A stretch of 64,000 nucleotides of DNA from Vibrio ostreae (GCF_019226825.1 NZ_CP076643.1:744001-808000), one strand, 5' to 3'. Counted from the stretch's first letter, positions 21,021-31,921 are shown. Made by a program: numbers and translations. Notes: generated by a model from the letters alone, not told the origin.

Positions 21021-22529
21021 TTAATCTCCGTCAGCCAGTGGTTTGAAGCGACGCAGTTCTGTGATGCGGTAACCGGTATAGGTACCAAATAGCAGAATCG
21101 CAGCCAGTACAATCAACTGCAGACCGATGAAGTTAAAGGTCAGGTGCTGCACGTAGGAGTTCGTCATGGCCAGATAGATCAAGACCGCAGTAAATAGCGA
21201 TCCGCCACCTTGCAGAATGACTTCCTTCGCACCTTCTTCCTCCCAAAGAATCGACATACGCTCGATGGTCCACGACAAAATGATCATCGGGAAGAACGTA
21301 ATGCTCAGACCTTCGGTCAGGCCGACTTTAAACGCCACGACGGTAAAGACCGAGATAATCAGAATCACCGAGATGATTACCGCGGATATTCGCGCCACGA
21401 GCAACAGGTTGAGCTTCGACAGATAACTTCGGATGATGAGACCTGTGCCGACGATCAGCAGGAAGCCGATAATACCTGTGGTGAGCTGAGTCTGTACAAA
21501 TGCCACCGCGATCAACACGGGCATAAAGGTGCCCGATGTTTTCAGACCGATAATGACCCGCAGGAACACCACAATCAGCGCGCCGATAGGGATCAGCATG
21601 ATGGTTTTAAACATCGCCTGTTCTTCCAGCGGTAGGCTGTGAATCGACAGGTTGAGCAATCCGTCAGACTGAACCTTGTTACTGGTGGCCTGTTGCGGGG
21701 TCACATCCTGGGCAATCATGCTGAAATGCACCTGGCTATTCTGACCGCCCATTACATCCAGCAGTGAAATGTTGGATTCATCCCACACCAGCAGATTCGG
21801 ATGGCTTGGCTGGGTTCCGGTTTCCGGATTAAACAACACCCACTTTTTGCCATTCCAGACTTCATTCATGTGCTGGATGGTCTGGCGGCGACGGCCGTCT
21901 TCCAGCTCGATCACGCCCACCACTTTATTCGGAACCTGAGCGTATGACAGCAGTTTTTCTGCCGCATCGACCTTGCTCATGTTATTCAGCAGCAAGGAGG
22001 CATTCTGACTTTCTGCGTCATTGAGGGTTTTGATCAGCTCGCGTGCAAAGGTGATGTGATCGGCGGAGCGTTGTGTTGCGCGTTCGATCAGAGCAATAGC
22101 GGATGCCTCTTCCGGACCGTTAAAGGTCGGTTTAGCCGGTTTGCCGGTCGGCGGAACAGGTTTGGCTTGTGACTGAGGATCAACCAGGAATTGAGTTTTG
22201 TAGTAAATAGTTTGCGGGCCACTGGCGTGGCGAATGGACCATTCGGCGCGGCGACCGCTTTCGGTCGTGATGTAGGAGACGCCATAACCTGGTGAAGAAG
22301 CATTTTCGCCCACTAGGGTAAAACCGTCCTGGGTGTGCGGCGCGGCCAGAGAAACTTTGGCTTCTTTGCCTTGGGCGACAAATTCGATTCTGGCTTCAAT
22401 ATCCCAGACCTGACGAGTCTCACCCGGCGTCCAAGGGACACCGTAGCTCTGATGGCGAATCACACTTAAGGTAATGCCGATTGCGACCAACAGAATAATC
22501 GATAGATAAAACGGAATTCTTGACGTCAT
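21021..22529 (-). CDS. Inactive transglutaminase fused to seven transmembrane helices
   Basis: This 502-aa membrane protein has an N-terminal anchor (about 6-24), a periplasmic domain (about 30-300) of the inactive transglutaminase type, and seven C-terminal membrane helices ('IMLIPIGALIVVFLRVIIGL' onward). The periplasmic fold ends with 'WNGKKWVLFNPETG', where a true transglutaminase would carry its catalytic triad. It probably recognises or presents a peptide rather than cutting it. It starts 15 nt after the retropepsin-like gene and ends 1 nt before the ATP-grasp gene, so the three are surely co-transcribed. Family call is strong; function is inferred. Confidence 0.85.
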   Translation of the reverse strand: MTSRIPFYLSIILLVAIGITLSVIRHQSYGVPWTPGETRQVWDIEARIEFVAQGKEAKVSLAAPHTQDGFTLVGENASSPGYGVSYITTESGRRAEWSIRHASGPQTIYYKTQFLVDPQSQAKPVPPTGKPAKPTFNGPEEASAIALIERATQRSADHITFARELIKTLNDAESQNASLLLNNMSKVDAAEKLLSYAQVPNKVVGVIELEDGRRRQTIQHMNEVWNGKKWVLFNPETGTQPSHPNLLVWDESNISLLDVMGGQNSQVHFSMIAQDVTPQQATSNKVQSDGLLNLSIHSLPLEEQAMFKTIMLIPIGALIVVFLRVIIGLKTSGTFMPVLIAVAFVQTQLTTGIIGFLLIVGTGLIIRSYLSKLNLLLVARISAVIISVILIISVFTVVAFKVGLTEGLSITFFPMIILSWTIERMSILWEEEGAKEVILQGGGSLFTAVLIYLAMTNSYVQHLTFNFIGLQLIVLAAILLFGTYTGYRITELRRFKPLADGD

Positions 22530-22544
22530 AAGTGACCTTATTTC

Positions 22545-23285
22545 TTATTTTGATCCTGTCTGAATGTGTTTGCGACTGACATCCACTACGGCGATATCGC
22601 GAATAAATTCGCGGCCAAGAAGAATCGGATGGCTCATCTGTGAACGGTCAGCCAGAGTAAATTGAGTTTTTTCATGAATAGCGCCGAGTTTGACCCAAAG
22701 TTCAACCACTGCGCGACGCTCGGTATCCTCACTTGTTGACTGGCGAATACGCACATAACGTAAGATTGGCGCTTCGATCCAGTTGGTGTCATCTTTCGCA
22801 CCTTGCTCATCACTTAAATGAAAGCGTACCCAATTTTTACCATTGCGTTCGAATTCTTCAATATCCACTGCGTTGAGCGATGAAGTTGCAGCGCCGGTAT
22901 CAATGCGGGCATTAAATGATTTGTTAACGACATCCAGTGTCACGGTTTCAATTTCACCCAACACAACTTCATGACGCGGCTTGGTCTGAACGACAGTCGG
23001 TTGCGGTGAAGGCGCAGGGGCAAGGGCTGCTTGCTTTTTATGTTCTTCAATAGTGGTTTGCAACTCGTTAACTTGAGTCGTTAATGTGGAGACGTGATTT
23101 TCAAGACTATCGATATAATCCATCTGGTTACTGATATGCAGTTCCAGGTTAGTCATCTTATTGGATAACGTGGATTCGGACTGTTGAATCGCGTCCAGCG
23201 TAGCATGATGATACTCATCGCCTTTCAATAGTGTACAACCAGAAAGCATTGTCAGTGCGACGACGGGTGCAATTCGCTTAAACAT
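22545..23285 (-). CDS. Retropepsin-like (RimB / 'ATP-dependent zinc protease') lipoprotein
   Basis: This 246-aa protein has a lipoprotein signal ending at 'LTMLSGC' (lipobox cysteine about residue 17). A short coiled coil (about 35-85) and a P/Q-rich linker precede a retropepsin-like domain. The aspartic-protease motif is 'RIDTGAATSSL' and the downstream family motif is 'HPILLGREFI'. The usual database name 'ATP-dependent zinc protease' is historical; the DTGA motif points to an aspartic peptidase fold. It heads the operon with the 7TM and ATP-grasp genes. It likely acts in the periplasm, opposing or processing what the ligase adds; that is inference. Confidence 0.85.
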   Translation of the reverse strand: MFKRIAPVVALTMLSGCTLLKGDEYHHATLDAIQQSESTLSNKMTNLELHISNQMDYIDSLENHVSTLTTQVNELQTTIEEHKKQAALAPAPSPQPTVVQTKPRHEVVLGEIETVTLDVVNKSFNARIDTGAATSSLNAVDIEEFERNGKNWVRFHLSDEQGAKDDTNWIEAPILRYVRIRQSTSEDTERRAVVELWVKLGAIHEKTQFTLADRSQMSHPILLGREFIRDIAVVDVSRKHIQTGSK

Positions 23286-23463
23286 TTGCGACCTTATTCT
23301 TCAATTATCAGTTGATGTAGTTATAGCAAAGGATGAGCAAAGCATCCTTGGCTAGATTATTCCTATCTGAGGAATAGCGAGTTAAAACTGTGTCAAATAT
23401 CCCTGTTTCTTCAACAGATTCAGGGAATATTAATAGCATTAAGTGACAGCAGTGTCGCCCGAT

Positions 23464-24438
23464 TCAGACGGGTTTTTTGGCGACCAGAATAGCGCGACGT
23501 GGCGCCGGATATCCTTCCACGGTTTTTGACGGGTCATTCGGATCGATATAATCCGGCAGGGAATTGTGCGTCATCCATTCCGTGGTGCGTTGTTCGCCCA
23601 GTGAAGTAACATTCTCATCGACTATCCGTACGTCTTCAAAGCCTACTTTCTCCAGCCATACCTTAAGTGCTAGAGCGGAAGGGAAGAAATAGACGTTACG
23701 CATTTGCGCATAGCGGTCAAACGGTACCAGCACCGCGTTTTCATCACCTTCAATGACCAGGGTCTCCAGGATCAGTTCGCCACCGGCAATCAGCTGATTT
23801 TTCAGTTGCAGCAGGTGATCAAGCGGTGAACGGCGGTGATAAAGAACCCCCATACTAAATACCGTATCAAAGGCTTCCAGCTCCGGCAGTTGTTCAATAC
23901 CCAGCGGCAGCAAATGAGTACGCGGGTCACCCCCCATCAACTTGCGCACGGCCTCAAACTGAACCAGAAACAGTTCGGACGGATCGATACCAATGACCTG
24001 ATGGGCTCCTTCCCCGAGCATACGCCACATGTGATAGCCGTTGCCACAGCCCACATCAAGCACGCTGCGACCTTTTAAAGGTGTGATGTGCGGCAGCAGG
24101 CGATCCCATTTCCAGTCTGAGCGCCATTCGGTGTCGATATGAATACCGTGCAGGTGGTAGGGGCCTTTACGCCACGGGTGAAACATTTTTAATAAGCTTT
24201 CTAGCTTTTTCTGTTCACCCAGAGCCAGGGGCTGCTGGTTAGTTACACTTACCGACTCTTTCAGGTCAATGTTGTCTGGTTTGAAGTCCGGGAGCTTCTT
24301 TAAAGCACGTAACCAGCGGTCCATATCACCGTGGCTTTTGTCTTGCCAGTCAGCGAGTTGCTGAGGCAGGATTTTGAGCCAGGGTTGCAGACGCGTATCC
24401 TGAGCAAGTAGCGAGTAAACATTACCAAAGTCAAACAT
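23464..24438 (-). CDS. cmoB: tRNA U34 carboxymethyltransferase CmoB
   Basis: CmoB transfers the carboxymethyl group from carboxy-SAM to ho5U34 of tRNA, forming cmo5U. It is 324 aa (E. coli 323). Motif I is '[20 protein letters not shown]' (about residue 126), followed by '[18 protein letters not shown]' and '[19 protein letters not shown]'. The conserved N-terminal '[20 protein letters not shown]' is present. It lies 210 nt downstream of cmoA on the same strand. With cmoA and cmoM the window holds the whole carboxymethyl branch of wobble-uridine modification. Confidence 0.96.
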   Translation of the reverse strand: MFDFGNVYSLLAQDTRLQPWLKILPQQLADWQDKSHGDMDRWLRALKKLPDFKPDNIDLKESVSVTNQQPLALGEQKKLESLLKMFHPWRKGPYHLHGIHIDTEWRSDWKWDRLLPHITPLKGRSVLDVGCGNGYHMWRMLGEGAHQVIGIDPSELFLVQFEAVRKLMGGDPRTHLLPLGIEQLPELEAFDTVFSMGVLYHRRSPLDHLLQLKNQLIAGGELILETLVIEGDENAVLVPFDRYAQMRNVYFFPSALALKVWLEKVGFEDVRIVDENVTSLGEQRTTEWMTHNSLPDYIDPNDPSKTVEGYPAPRRAILVAKKPV

Positions 24439-24648
24439 GGCAGGGGATTCCTAATTCCGACATCTTTGCCCTGACCAAATAATTAATGCAATCACTGATT
24501 CCGTCAGGGCAGGGAAACGCGTTGCCTAAAGCTGATTTGTGCGCCAATCGGTTCAGCGCGAGTTGATCCGTTTTCGCAACGGATCTGTGTTCGAACAGAG
24601 ACGCTTTTAAACTGAGCGGCTTTCGAGCTTCGCTGCTTGAAAACGTAC

Positions 24649-25464
<816 letters not shown>

Positions 25465-25572
25465 TCATTACTACCCGGACTGCGATAACGTATTCCGTCT
25501 CATTTGTTTAGAAAGTGCTGAAAATATCAGCGCGTCAGGGCAGAGAAACCACTAAAACGAGTATGTAAACAG

Positions 25573-26440
25573 CTAAAACATGCTGATTTGGCTGTCGCCC
25601 TGGCTGGCCGGAAAGGTGGCGAGATCCGGCAAAGGCAGTTGTTGCTGCAGTTGCTGATAAAGCGACAGCGCAAGGTCCGGCGCCAGATTGTTATCCGGGG
25701 TATGTATCATCACATAAGGCTGTTTACCCTGGGCGACCCACAGCGGGAGTTTTTTTAGCCAGGGCTGGAAAAAAGCGAGATTGGCGTCAAGATCCGGATG
25801 GCCGATAAAACGCATCATCGGATGGGTGGCCGTAGCGATGGCATGCACCGGCACTTTAGGCTTTTTCATCTGCGCATCAATGATCACTTCATTGACCGGT
25901 TCAGCCGCAAACACTGGGCGACTGTCCATAATGATGCGGTCTATGCCTTGTTCCAGCAGCCATTGATTGAGGCGGCGCTCTTCTTCTCCCTTAGCGAAAA
26001 AAACGGGATGACGCACTTCAACTCCGAGCGGAAATTGTTTGGGGAAATAGCTGCAGAACTTTTTTAACTGCTCCAACTGAGCCGGACCGAAGGCCGCCGG
26101 TAACTGAATGGTCCACATGCCGACACGTTCATGCAGCGGCTCCATCAGCGTCATGAAGTTTTTTTAACTCGTCCTGGCAGCCCAGTAACATTTGCTGGTG
26201 GGTAATCTGTTTAGGCAACTTAAAGGTGAAGCGAAAATCGTCATGGGTGGCCGCTTTCCAGTTACTGACGGTCACCGGGGAAGGGGACGCATAGAAGGTG
26301 GTGTTACCTTCTACGGTATGAAATACCCGGCTGTACTTTTCCAGTCTTTCCGATGCCTGGGTGCCCCGGCCGTAAAAGCTGCTTTGCCAGGCAGGGTGGG
26401 ACCACATTGTCAGGCCCAGTCGTAGGGGAAGTTCCGTCAT
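25573..26440 (-). pseudogene. yecE: DUF72 family protein (YecE-like), frameshifted
   Basis: DUF72 proteins have a TIM-barrel-like fold and unknown function. The N-terminal part from ATG 26440 (MTELPLRLGLTMWSHPAWQS, then 'SRVFHTVEGNTTFYASPS') breaks at an A run (plus-strand T7 at 26159-26165). The rest continues in another frame ('MTLMEPLHERVGMWTIQLPA' to the stop at 25573). Deleting one A gives '...QDELKNFMTLMEPLHERVG', a continuous protein of about 288 aa as expected for the family. This is another single-base homopolymer break. It is monocistronic; neighbours are cmoA and, divergently, aspS. Confidence 0.85.
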
Positions 26441-26855
26441 GATTGATTCTCGTCTGCGGTGACTTGTTTCTGGTTTGTATCGCTATTTTATCGGTGGCCG
26501 TGACTTGTGGGTAAACGCCACGGGCGCGTTCAGAGAGTGATTCAGTGTCGGGCAGGATACGACAGATTGACGCTTTGCCCAAGTACGAAGCAATCTGAGG
26601 GGCGCTAATCTCGCAATTCGCCGCCGCTTAGGGTTATAATCAGCGCCAATTTTTCGTGTTGCGCCGCAGCTATATGTGGATTTGACGCATTATTGTACTA
26701 AAAAAGCGCGACACTGGATAAATCACAACAAATTGTATTCTGTAAGGTCGATTTTAGCTGCCTTTCAGCGTATAAATGAAACTTTGCGCCGCGCCGGAGG
26801 CTGTTTCTGGCGCGGCTTAGAATTTGATGACTAATTAGAGATTGGGAATTTCACT
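26441..26855. other. 415-bp intergenic region upstream of aspS
   Basis: It holds the divergent promoters of the DUF72 gene and aspS. A good -10 (TATAAT, 26635-26640) is visible without a convincing -35. A GC-rich stem-loop (26788-26816) lies in the aspS leader. I see no small gene. Confidence 0.5.
26788..26816 (+). promoter_or_regulatory. GC-rich stem-loop in the aspS 5' leader
   Basis: GCCGCGCC pairs perfectly with GGCGCGGC around a 13-nt loop, ending 39 nt before the aspS ATG. There is no T run, so it is a leader structure rather than a terminator. Its function is unknown. Confidence 0.5.
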
Positions 26856-28631
26856 ATGCGTAGCCATTATTGTGGTCACCTGAACAAGTCCCTTGCAGGA
26901 CAAACTGTAGAACTGTGCGGCTGGGTAAACCGTCGCCGCGATTTAGGCGGACTGATCTTTATTGATATGCGAGATCGTGAAGGCGTCGTTCAGGTGGTGG
27001 TTGATCCCGATATGGCAGACGTTTTTGAAGTGGCAAACCAGCTTCGTAATGAATTCTGTATCAAACTGACCGGTGAAGTGCGTGCACGTCCTGAGAGCCA
27101 GGCGAATAAAGACATGGCGACAGGTGAAGTGGAAGTGCTGGCGACGGGTCTGGCGATCATTAACCGTTCCGATGTTCTGCCACTGGACTTCAATCAGAAG
27201 AACTCAGAAGAGCAACGTCTGAAATATCGCTATCTGGATCTGCGTCGCCCTGAAATGAGTGATCGCATTAAACTGCGTGCTAAAGCGTCAAGCTTTGTAC
27301 GTCGTTTCCTCGACAGCAACGGTTTCCTGGATATCGAAACCCCGGTTCTGACCAAAGCAACCCCGGAAGGCGCTCGCGACTACCTGGTACCGAGCCGTGT
27401 GCACAAAGGCAGCTTCTACGCGCTGCCACAATCACCACAGCTGTTCAAACAGCTGCTGATGATGTCAGGCTTTGACCGTTACTATCAAATCGTAAAATGT
27501 TTCCGTGACGAAGATCTGCGCGCTGACCGTCAGCCAGAATTCACCCAGATCGATATCGAAACGTCATTCATGACGGCAGATGAAGTTCGTGCAGTGACTG
27601 AAAAAATGGTTCGTGACATGTGGCTTGAGCTGCTGGACGTTGACCTGGGCGAGTTCCCGGTGATGCCATACAGCGAAGCGATGCGCCGTTTCGGTAGCGA
27701 CAAACCAGATCTGCGTAACCCGATGGAAATGGTGGATGTCGCTGACCTGCTGAAAGATGTTGAGTTCAAAGTGTTCTCTGGCCCGGCTAACGATGCGAAA
27801 GGCCGCGTTGCTGCACTGCGTGTACCTGGTGGTGCTGCACTGAGCCGCAAGCAGATCGACGAATACACTTCATTCGTTGGCATCTACGGCGCAAAAGGCC
27901 TGGCATGGCTGAAAGTGAACGATCTGGCTGCAGGTATGGAAGGTATCCAGTCTCCGGTGGCTAAATTCCTCAACGAAGAAATCATCAGCTCTATCATCGA
28001 GCGCACTGGCGCGCAAACCGGTGACATCATCCTGTTTGGTGCTGATAAAGCGAACGTGGTTTCTGAAGCGATCGGCGCACTGCGTCTGAAAATCGGTAAA
28101 GATCTGGGGCTGACTAACGAGTCAGCTTGGGCTCCGCTGTGGGTTGTAGACTTCCCGATGTTCGAAGCGGACGATGAAGGTCATGTCTCTGCGATGCACC
28201 ACCCATTCACTTCTCCGCTCAACATGACAGCGGAAGAGCTGAAAGCGAATCCGGAAAATGCACTGTCTAACGCGTACGATATGGTACTGAACGGCTACGA
28301 AGTCGGCGGTGGTTCGGTACGTATTCACGATGCGAAGATGCAGGCAGCAGTATTTGACCTGCTGGGTATCGATGCAGCTGAGCAACAACTGAAATTCGGC
28401 TTCCTGCTGGACGCGTTGAAATTCGGTACGCCACCACATGCGGGTCTGGCATTTGGTCTGGACCGTCTGGTGATGCTACTGTGTGGCACGGAGAACATCC
28501 GTGACGTAATTGCATTCCCGAAAACTACGGCAGCGGCGTGTCTGCTGACTGACGCACCAAGTGCAGCGAACCCGGCGGCTCTCGAAGAGCTGGCGATCGC
28601 AGTGACGGCAGCGAAAGAAAAAGCGGAATAA
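26856..28631 (+). CDS. aspS: Aspartyl-tRNA synthetase
   Basis: AspS charges tRNA-Asp in the cytoplasm. It is 591 aa (E. coli 590). The N-terminal OB-fold anticodon-binding domain starts '[20 protein letters not shown]'. The class II motifs follow: motif 1 region '[20 protein letters not shown]', motif 2 '[20 protein letters not shown]' and motif 3 '[13 protein letters not shown]'. The bacterial GAD insertion lies at about residues 290-420. The presence of GAD marks it as the bacterial type. It is monocistronic with its own terminator and intact throughout. Confidence 0.98.
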   Translation: MRSHYCGHLNKSLAGQTVELCGWVNRRRDLGGLIFIDMRDREGVVQVVVDPDMADVFEVANQLRNEFCIKLTGEVRARPESQANKDMATGEVEVLATGLAIINRSDVLPLDFNQKNSEEQRLKYRYLDLRRPEMSDRIKLRAKASSFVRRFLDSNGFLDIETPVLTKATPEGARDYLVPSRVHKGSFYALPQSPQLFKQLLMMSGFDRYYQIVKCFRDEDLRADRQPEFTQIDIETSFMTADEVRAVTEKMVRDMWLELLDVDLGEFPVMPYSEAMRRFGSDKPDLRNPMEMVDVADLLKDVEFKVFSGPANDAKGRVAALRVPGGAALSRKQIDEYTSFVGIYGAKGLAWLKVNDLAAGMEGIQSPVAKFLNEEIISSIIERTGAQTGDIILFGADKANVVSEAIGALRLKIGKDLGLTNESAWAPLWVVDFPMFEADDEGHVSAMHHPFTSPLNMTAEELKANPENALSNAYDMVLNGYEVGGGSVRIHDAKMQAAVFDLLGIDAAEQQLKFGFLLDALKFGTPPHAGLAFGLDRLVMLLCGTENIRDVIAFPKTTAAACLLTDAPSAANPAALEELAIAVTAAKEKAE

Positions 28632-28645
28632 GCAATAAATAAATC

Positions 28646-28670
28646 AGGGTGGCTAAGCCGCCCTTTTTTT
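28646..28670 (+). terminator. aspS terminator
   Basis: GGGTGGC-TAA-GCCGCCC stem followed by seven Ts, 15 nt after the aspS stop. Confidence 0.85.
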
Positions 28671-28810
28671 GTCTGGTGCCTTGGTATGTTTACCAGGGCA
28701 CATTTGTGTAGTGCTTTGCTTGTTCCGTCCCCGCGTCTTGAGGGGCGGGTGAGTGCAGGGCACCAGTTTCTGGCTTTACACAGCCAATATTTGCACAGGA
28801 ATCAGCTCTC

Positions 28811-29389
28811 TTGGCTCAGATGTATTTTTATTACTCGGCGATGAACGCGGGTAAGTCAACCACACTGCTTCAATCTTCGTTTAACTATCAGGAACGTGGC
28901 ATGACACCGGTGATTTTCACCGCAGCCATCGATGATCGTTTTGGGGTCGGTAAAGTCAGTTCACGCATTGGTCTAGAAGCCGATGCACACCTGTTTACCG
29001 CAGAAACCAATCTGTTTGATGCCATCAAGCAGCTGCACCAGAATGAAAAGCGTCACTGTGTCCTGGTTGATGAGTGTCAGTTCCTGACTAAAGAGCAGGT
29101 ATATCAGCTGACCGAAGTGGTGGATAAACTGGATATCCCGGTATTGTGCTACGGCCTGCGTACCGACTTCCTGGGAGAGTTGTTTGAGGGCAGCAAATAC
29201 CTGCTGTCCTGGGCGGATAAACTGATTGAGCTGAAAACCATCTGTCACTGCGGCCGTAAGGCCAACATGGTGATTCGTACTGATGAACATGGCAACGCCA
29301 TCTCAGAGGGGGATCAGGTTGCGATTGGCGGCAATGATAAATATGTATCAGTGTGTCGTCAGCACTATAAAGAAGCGTTGGGTCGCTGA
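28811..29389 (+). CDS. tdk: Thymidine kinase
   Basis: Tdk phosphorylates thymidine to dTMP in nucleotide salvage. The protein is 192 aa. The P-loop is '[20 protein letters not shown]', with 'VLVDECQFL' as the Walker-B-like motif and a zinc-binding lid with cysteines in '[10 protein letters not shown]' and 'SVCRQHY'. The start is TTG 28811 ([16 protein letters not shown]), which aligns with the E. coli N-terminus and has AGGAA about 10 nt upstream; the next ATG would cut the conserved 'MAQ'. Monocistronic. Confidence 0.95.
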   Translation: MAQMYFYYSAMNAGKSTTLLQSSFNYQERGMTPVIFTAAIDDRFGVGKVSSRIGLEADAHLFTAETNLFDAIKQLHQNEKRHCVLVDECQFLTKEQVYQLTEVVDKLDIPVLCYGLRTDFLGELFEGSKYLLSWADKLIELKTICHCGRKANMVIRTDEHGNAISEGDQVAIGGNDKYVSVCRQHYKEALGR

Positions 29390-29408
29390 TTAAAAGTGCG
29401 TTGAGAAA

Positions 29409-29436
29409 GAAAAGGATGGGCTAGCCCATCCTTTTC
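29409..29436. terminator. Bidirectional terminator (perfect 28-bp palindrome)
   Basis: GAAAAGGATGGGCT and AGCCCATCCTTTTC form an uninterrupted palindrome between the plus-strand tdk and minus-strand ydcF-like genes. Confidence 0.85.
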
Positions 29437-29488
29437 TATTGGTTACCTAGCGCTTCTTATCGGTTACCTAACGGCAAACACGTGCCTA

Positions 29489-30127
29489 TTATGCGGCCAA
29501 AGGTTTGAGGGCAAGATAAGCCTGCTCCACATCGGCCGGGATCACCTGTTCAATCTGAAAACCTTTCTGAGGGTAGTGCTGAATACGCTCAAAGTCGCCG
29601 ATGACGGCTTGCATAACGAAGTCCAGGGTCAATTCTTCGGTCAGGTAGTCGAAAATACCACAGCCGGTTGAGGTCACTTGTAGCGATTCGATTTCACCCG
29701 GCCACTGTTTGACGAAAGTCGCATAGGCACGACGCTCCATATACGGTTTTTGTACCAGCAGAATACGCTTGGCTTCAATCCCTTTCGCTTGCAACATGTC
29801 ATAAGTAAAGCGCACATTTTCGCCGCTGTTGCTCGAGCGTGGTTCTAGTAACAGGGCTTCTGCGGGCACGCCGCAATCTTTGGCGACGGTGGCAAAAGTA
29901 ACTGCTTCACTGTGCTCAAAAATACCATCGGTAAAACGCCCGTGACCACCAGAAAAAACAATCAGCGGGGCGAGCCCTTTGTGATACAGCGACGCCGCAT
30001 ATTCCGCGACACGAGTATCATTGCTGCCAGGGACAAAAATCACATCGGCCGGCGTCAAATCATGACCCAGCTGCATGTATTGCCACAGTGTTTCCAGATG
30101 TTGATAAAGGTGTTTATCCATCGGCAT
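29489..30127 (-). CDS. ydcF: YdcF family protein (DUF218)
   Basis: This 212-aa cytoplasmic DUF218 protein has no membrane segment. Family motifs are 'ADVIFVPGSNDTRVAEYAA', 'LIVFSGGHGRFTDG', 'LEPRSSNSGENVRFT' and 'ILLVQKPYMERRAYATF'. E. coli YdcF binds SAM in vitro, but no reaction is known. The start at 30127 (MPMDKH) or 30121 (MDKH) overlaps the end of the SDR gene, so the two are coupled. Identity with YdcF is by family only. Confidence 0.82.
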   Translation of the reverse strand: MPMDKHLYQHLETLWQYMQLGHDLTPADVIFVPGSNDTRVAEYAASLYHKGLAPLIVFSGGHGRFTDGIFEHSEAVTFATVAKDCGVPAEALLLEPRSSNSGENVRFTYDMLQAKGIEAKRILLVQKPYMERRAYATFVKQWPGEIESLQVTSTGCGIFDYLTEELTLDFVMQAVIGDFERIQHYPQKGFQIEQVIPADVEQAYLALKPLAA

Positions 30128-30944
30128 TTAAAGCCTCCAGTGTATTCAAATAATGGAACTGATAACCGGCGCAAACCAGTTTATCAGCCACAATGAGTTT
30201 GTCGGCGACATCCACCACCGCTGGCAGCGGGTCGGTTGATGCAACCGCATCCAGTGCCGCCTGATAGAATTCCGCTTTGCTGACCGTGTTCGGCGTGGTG
30301 GCATTGACCACGTCACTCTGCAGGTGCTCGACGGCAAATGTTACTGCGCCGATGGCATCATCAAGATGCAGCATGTTGGCCGGTGCCAGCGTACTGACTT
30401 GTTTCAGTCTGGCCGCAAAGCGCGACGGGTGGCGGTCCGGGCCAATCAGGCCGCTGCAGCGTACAACGGCGTAATCCAGTCCTGAGTCTAAAACGCTCTG
30501 TTCCGCTTGCAACATCACTTTTGCATTGGCTGAGAAATCGGCATCAGATTGAGCCAGCGCCAATGAGGCTTGTTGCTCGGTCATGGCTTCAGCGCGGCTC
30601 GGATAGACGGTCGTCGAGCTGATCATGATGATTTTTTTACACTGCGCGCGTTGTGCTGCTGAAACTAAATCCTGCCATTGCTGGGCATATTCGTCGCCCT
30701 GACCACGGCGGAACCCGGGCGGAAAACTACCGACTACCGTATCGCAGCCTAATGACGCTAATGTGTCAGCCAGATGAAGGGGATTGTTCAGGTCGCAGAC
30801 AAACCCCTGAATCTCCTGTGCTGCCAGTTGCTCGATACCGGCCTGGCTGGTGCGGCTTGCGCTGACCTGGTAGCCAAGTGTCTGTAAATGTTTTGCCAGT
30901 GGTAAACCTAACCAGCCGGCTCCGATAATAGCAATGTGCTTCAT
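30114..30944 (-). CDS. SDR-family NAD(P)-dependent oxidoreductase (YeeZ-like)
   Basis: This 276-aa atypical short-chain dehydrogenase/epimerase has a Rossmann motif at the very N-terminus ('IAIIGAGWLGLPLAKHLQTLGY'), 'GCDTVVGSFPPGFR' and 'IIMISSTTVYPSR'. The classical YxxxK is replaced, as in other YeeZ-type members. The substrate is unknown. Its start overlaps the stop of the LysR gene (ATGA) and its end overlaps the ydcF-like gene. LysR-SDR-ydcF is therefore one coupled minus-strand operon. Confidence 0.8.
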   Translation of the reverse strand: MKHIAIIGAGWLGLPLAKHLQTLGYQVSASRTSQAGIEQLAAQEIQGFVCDLNNPLHLADTLASLGCDTVVGSFPPGFRRGQGDEYAQQWQDLVSAAQRAQCKKIIMISSTTVYPSRAEAMTEQQASLALAQSDADFSANAKVMLQAEQSVLDSGLDYAVVRCSGLIGPDRHPSRFAARLKQVSTLAPANMLHLDDAIGAVTFAVEHLQSDVVNATTPNTVSKAEFYQAALDAVASTDPLPAVVDVADKLIVADKLVCAGYQFHYLNTLEALNADG

Positions 30945-31831
30945 GAGGCAGATCCTGTAAACAGTTGTCGCAAAAGTTGACGAGTGCGTTGATGAAGTGT
31001 GTCGGACGAGGTGTGGTGATGTTGAATCACATCCACATTGGTGTACCAGGCCAGTTGCTTAAAAGCAACCGGGACACGAACCAGTTCACCGTTATCCACA
31101 TGGGGCCTGGCAAGGTGAGCAGGTAAAAAGCACCAGCCACAGCCGTGCAGCGCCATATCCAACAACAAATAATAATGATCAGCGTACCATACATCCGGGC
31201 TGTGCGGTTGATGAAAGCTGCTGGATGAGTGGTTTCTGGAACGTATTACCAGTTGGCGGTGCAGACGTAGGGTATCGACATGTGGTGCCACCGATTGTGC
31301 CAGGGTATGTTGTGCCGCGACGTAGACGTCAAACTTAATTGAGCCGATCGATTCGAAATCCAGACTGTGCGGCAGGATCTGTTCACCGAATATCAGGCCG
31401 CAGCTTGCGCGCCCGGTTTCGACCATCTCGATGATATCTGTACTTGATGCGCTCAAGCATTCTAGCTCAAGGCGGGGAAATTCGTGTTCCAGGCGGGTGA
31501 TAAGCGGGGCAAGACCCGACAGCAGAATACCCTCATCCATCGCTAGAGTCAGAAGCTGGTTTTGTGGTGCATGCAGACTCTCTGCCAGAGACTGAAAACG
31601 TTGATGTTGCTGTAACGCCGCTTTGGCGTAGGGCAAGAGTTTATGTCCGGCAGCTGTTAATACCGGGTAGCGGCCACTGCGTTCAAATAAGCGCATATCG
31701 CAGTCGATTTCCAGGTTAATAATATGCTGGCTGATGGCTGACTGTACTTTACCCAGTTTACGCGCTGCGGCTGAAAACGAGCCTTGTTCGGCGGTCGCTA
31801 TAAATGCAGCCAGTTGTTCAATGCTGTACAT
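30941..31831 (-). CDS. LysR-family transcriptional regulator
   Basis: This 296-aa LTTR has its N-terminal helix-turn-helix at about residues 17-40 ('GSFSAAARKLGKVQSAISQH') and an effector-binding domain from about residue 90. It is divergent from a PACE-family efflux gene 90 bp away, and a 15-bp inverted repeat with T-N11-A form lies in that gap. AceR-type LTTRs control neighbouring aceI pumps in other bacteria, so regulation of the PACE gene is likely (inference). It overlaps the SDR gene by 4 nt. Confidence 0.88.
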   Translation of the reverse strand: MYSIEQLAAFIATAEQGSFSAAARKLGKVQSAISQHIINLEIDCDMRLFERSGRYPVLTAAGHKLLPYAKAALQQHQRFQSLAESLHAPQNQLLTLAMDEGILLSGLAPLITRLEHEFPRLELECLSASSTDIIEMVETGRASCGLIFGEQILPHSLDFESIGSIKFDVYVAAQHTLAQSVAPHVDTLRLHRQLVIRSRNHSSSSFHQPHSPDVWYADHYYLLLDMALHGCGWCFLPAHLARPHVDNGELVRVPVAFKQLAWYTNVDVIQHHHTSSDTLHQRTRQLLRQLFTGSAS

Positions 31832-31866
31832 GTATCGTTATTAGTGATGGTGTCTAATTATTTAAT

Positions 31867-31881
31867 ATCTAACTATTAGAT
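31867..31881. promoter_or_regulatory. LTTR-type operator candidate
   Basis: ATCTAA-CTA-TTAGAT is a perfect 6-3-6 inverted repeat with the T-N11-A spacing typical of LysR regulators. It lies in the 90-bp gap between the divergent lysR-type and PACE genes, nearer the pump. Confidence 0.5.
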
Positions 31882-31921
31882 GATAATCGCCGTGTGTTCA
31901 ACGTTAAAATGAAGATCTGCT

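Noticed and set aside
21210..21635. 141-codon plus-strand frame opposite the 7TM gene
   Set aside because: It is rich in D, H, Q and R as expected when membrane-helix codons are read from the other strand; no homology is recognised.
24439..24648. Possible small gene between cmoA and cmoB
   Set aside because: The only open frame (minus strand from 24725) overlaps cmoA and has no ribosome site or recognisable sequence.
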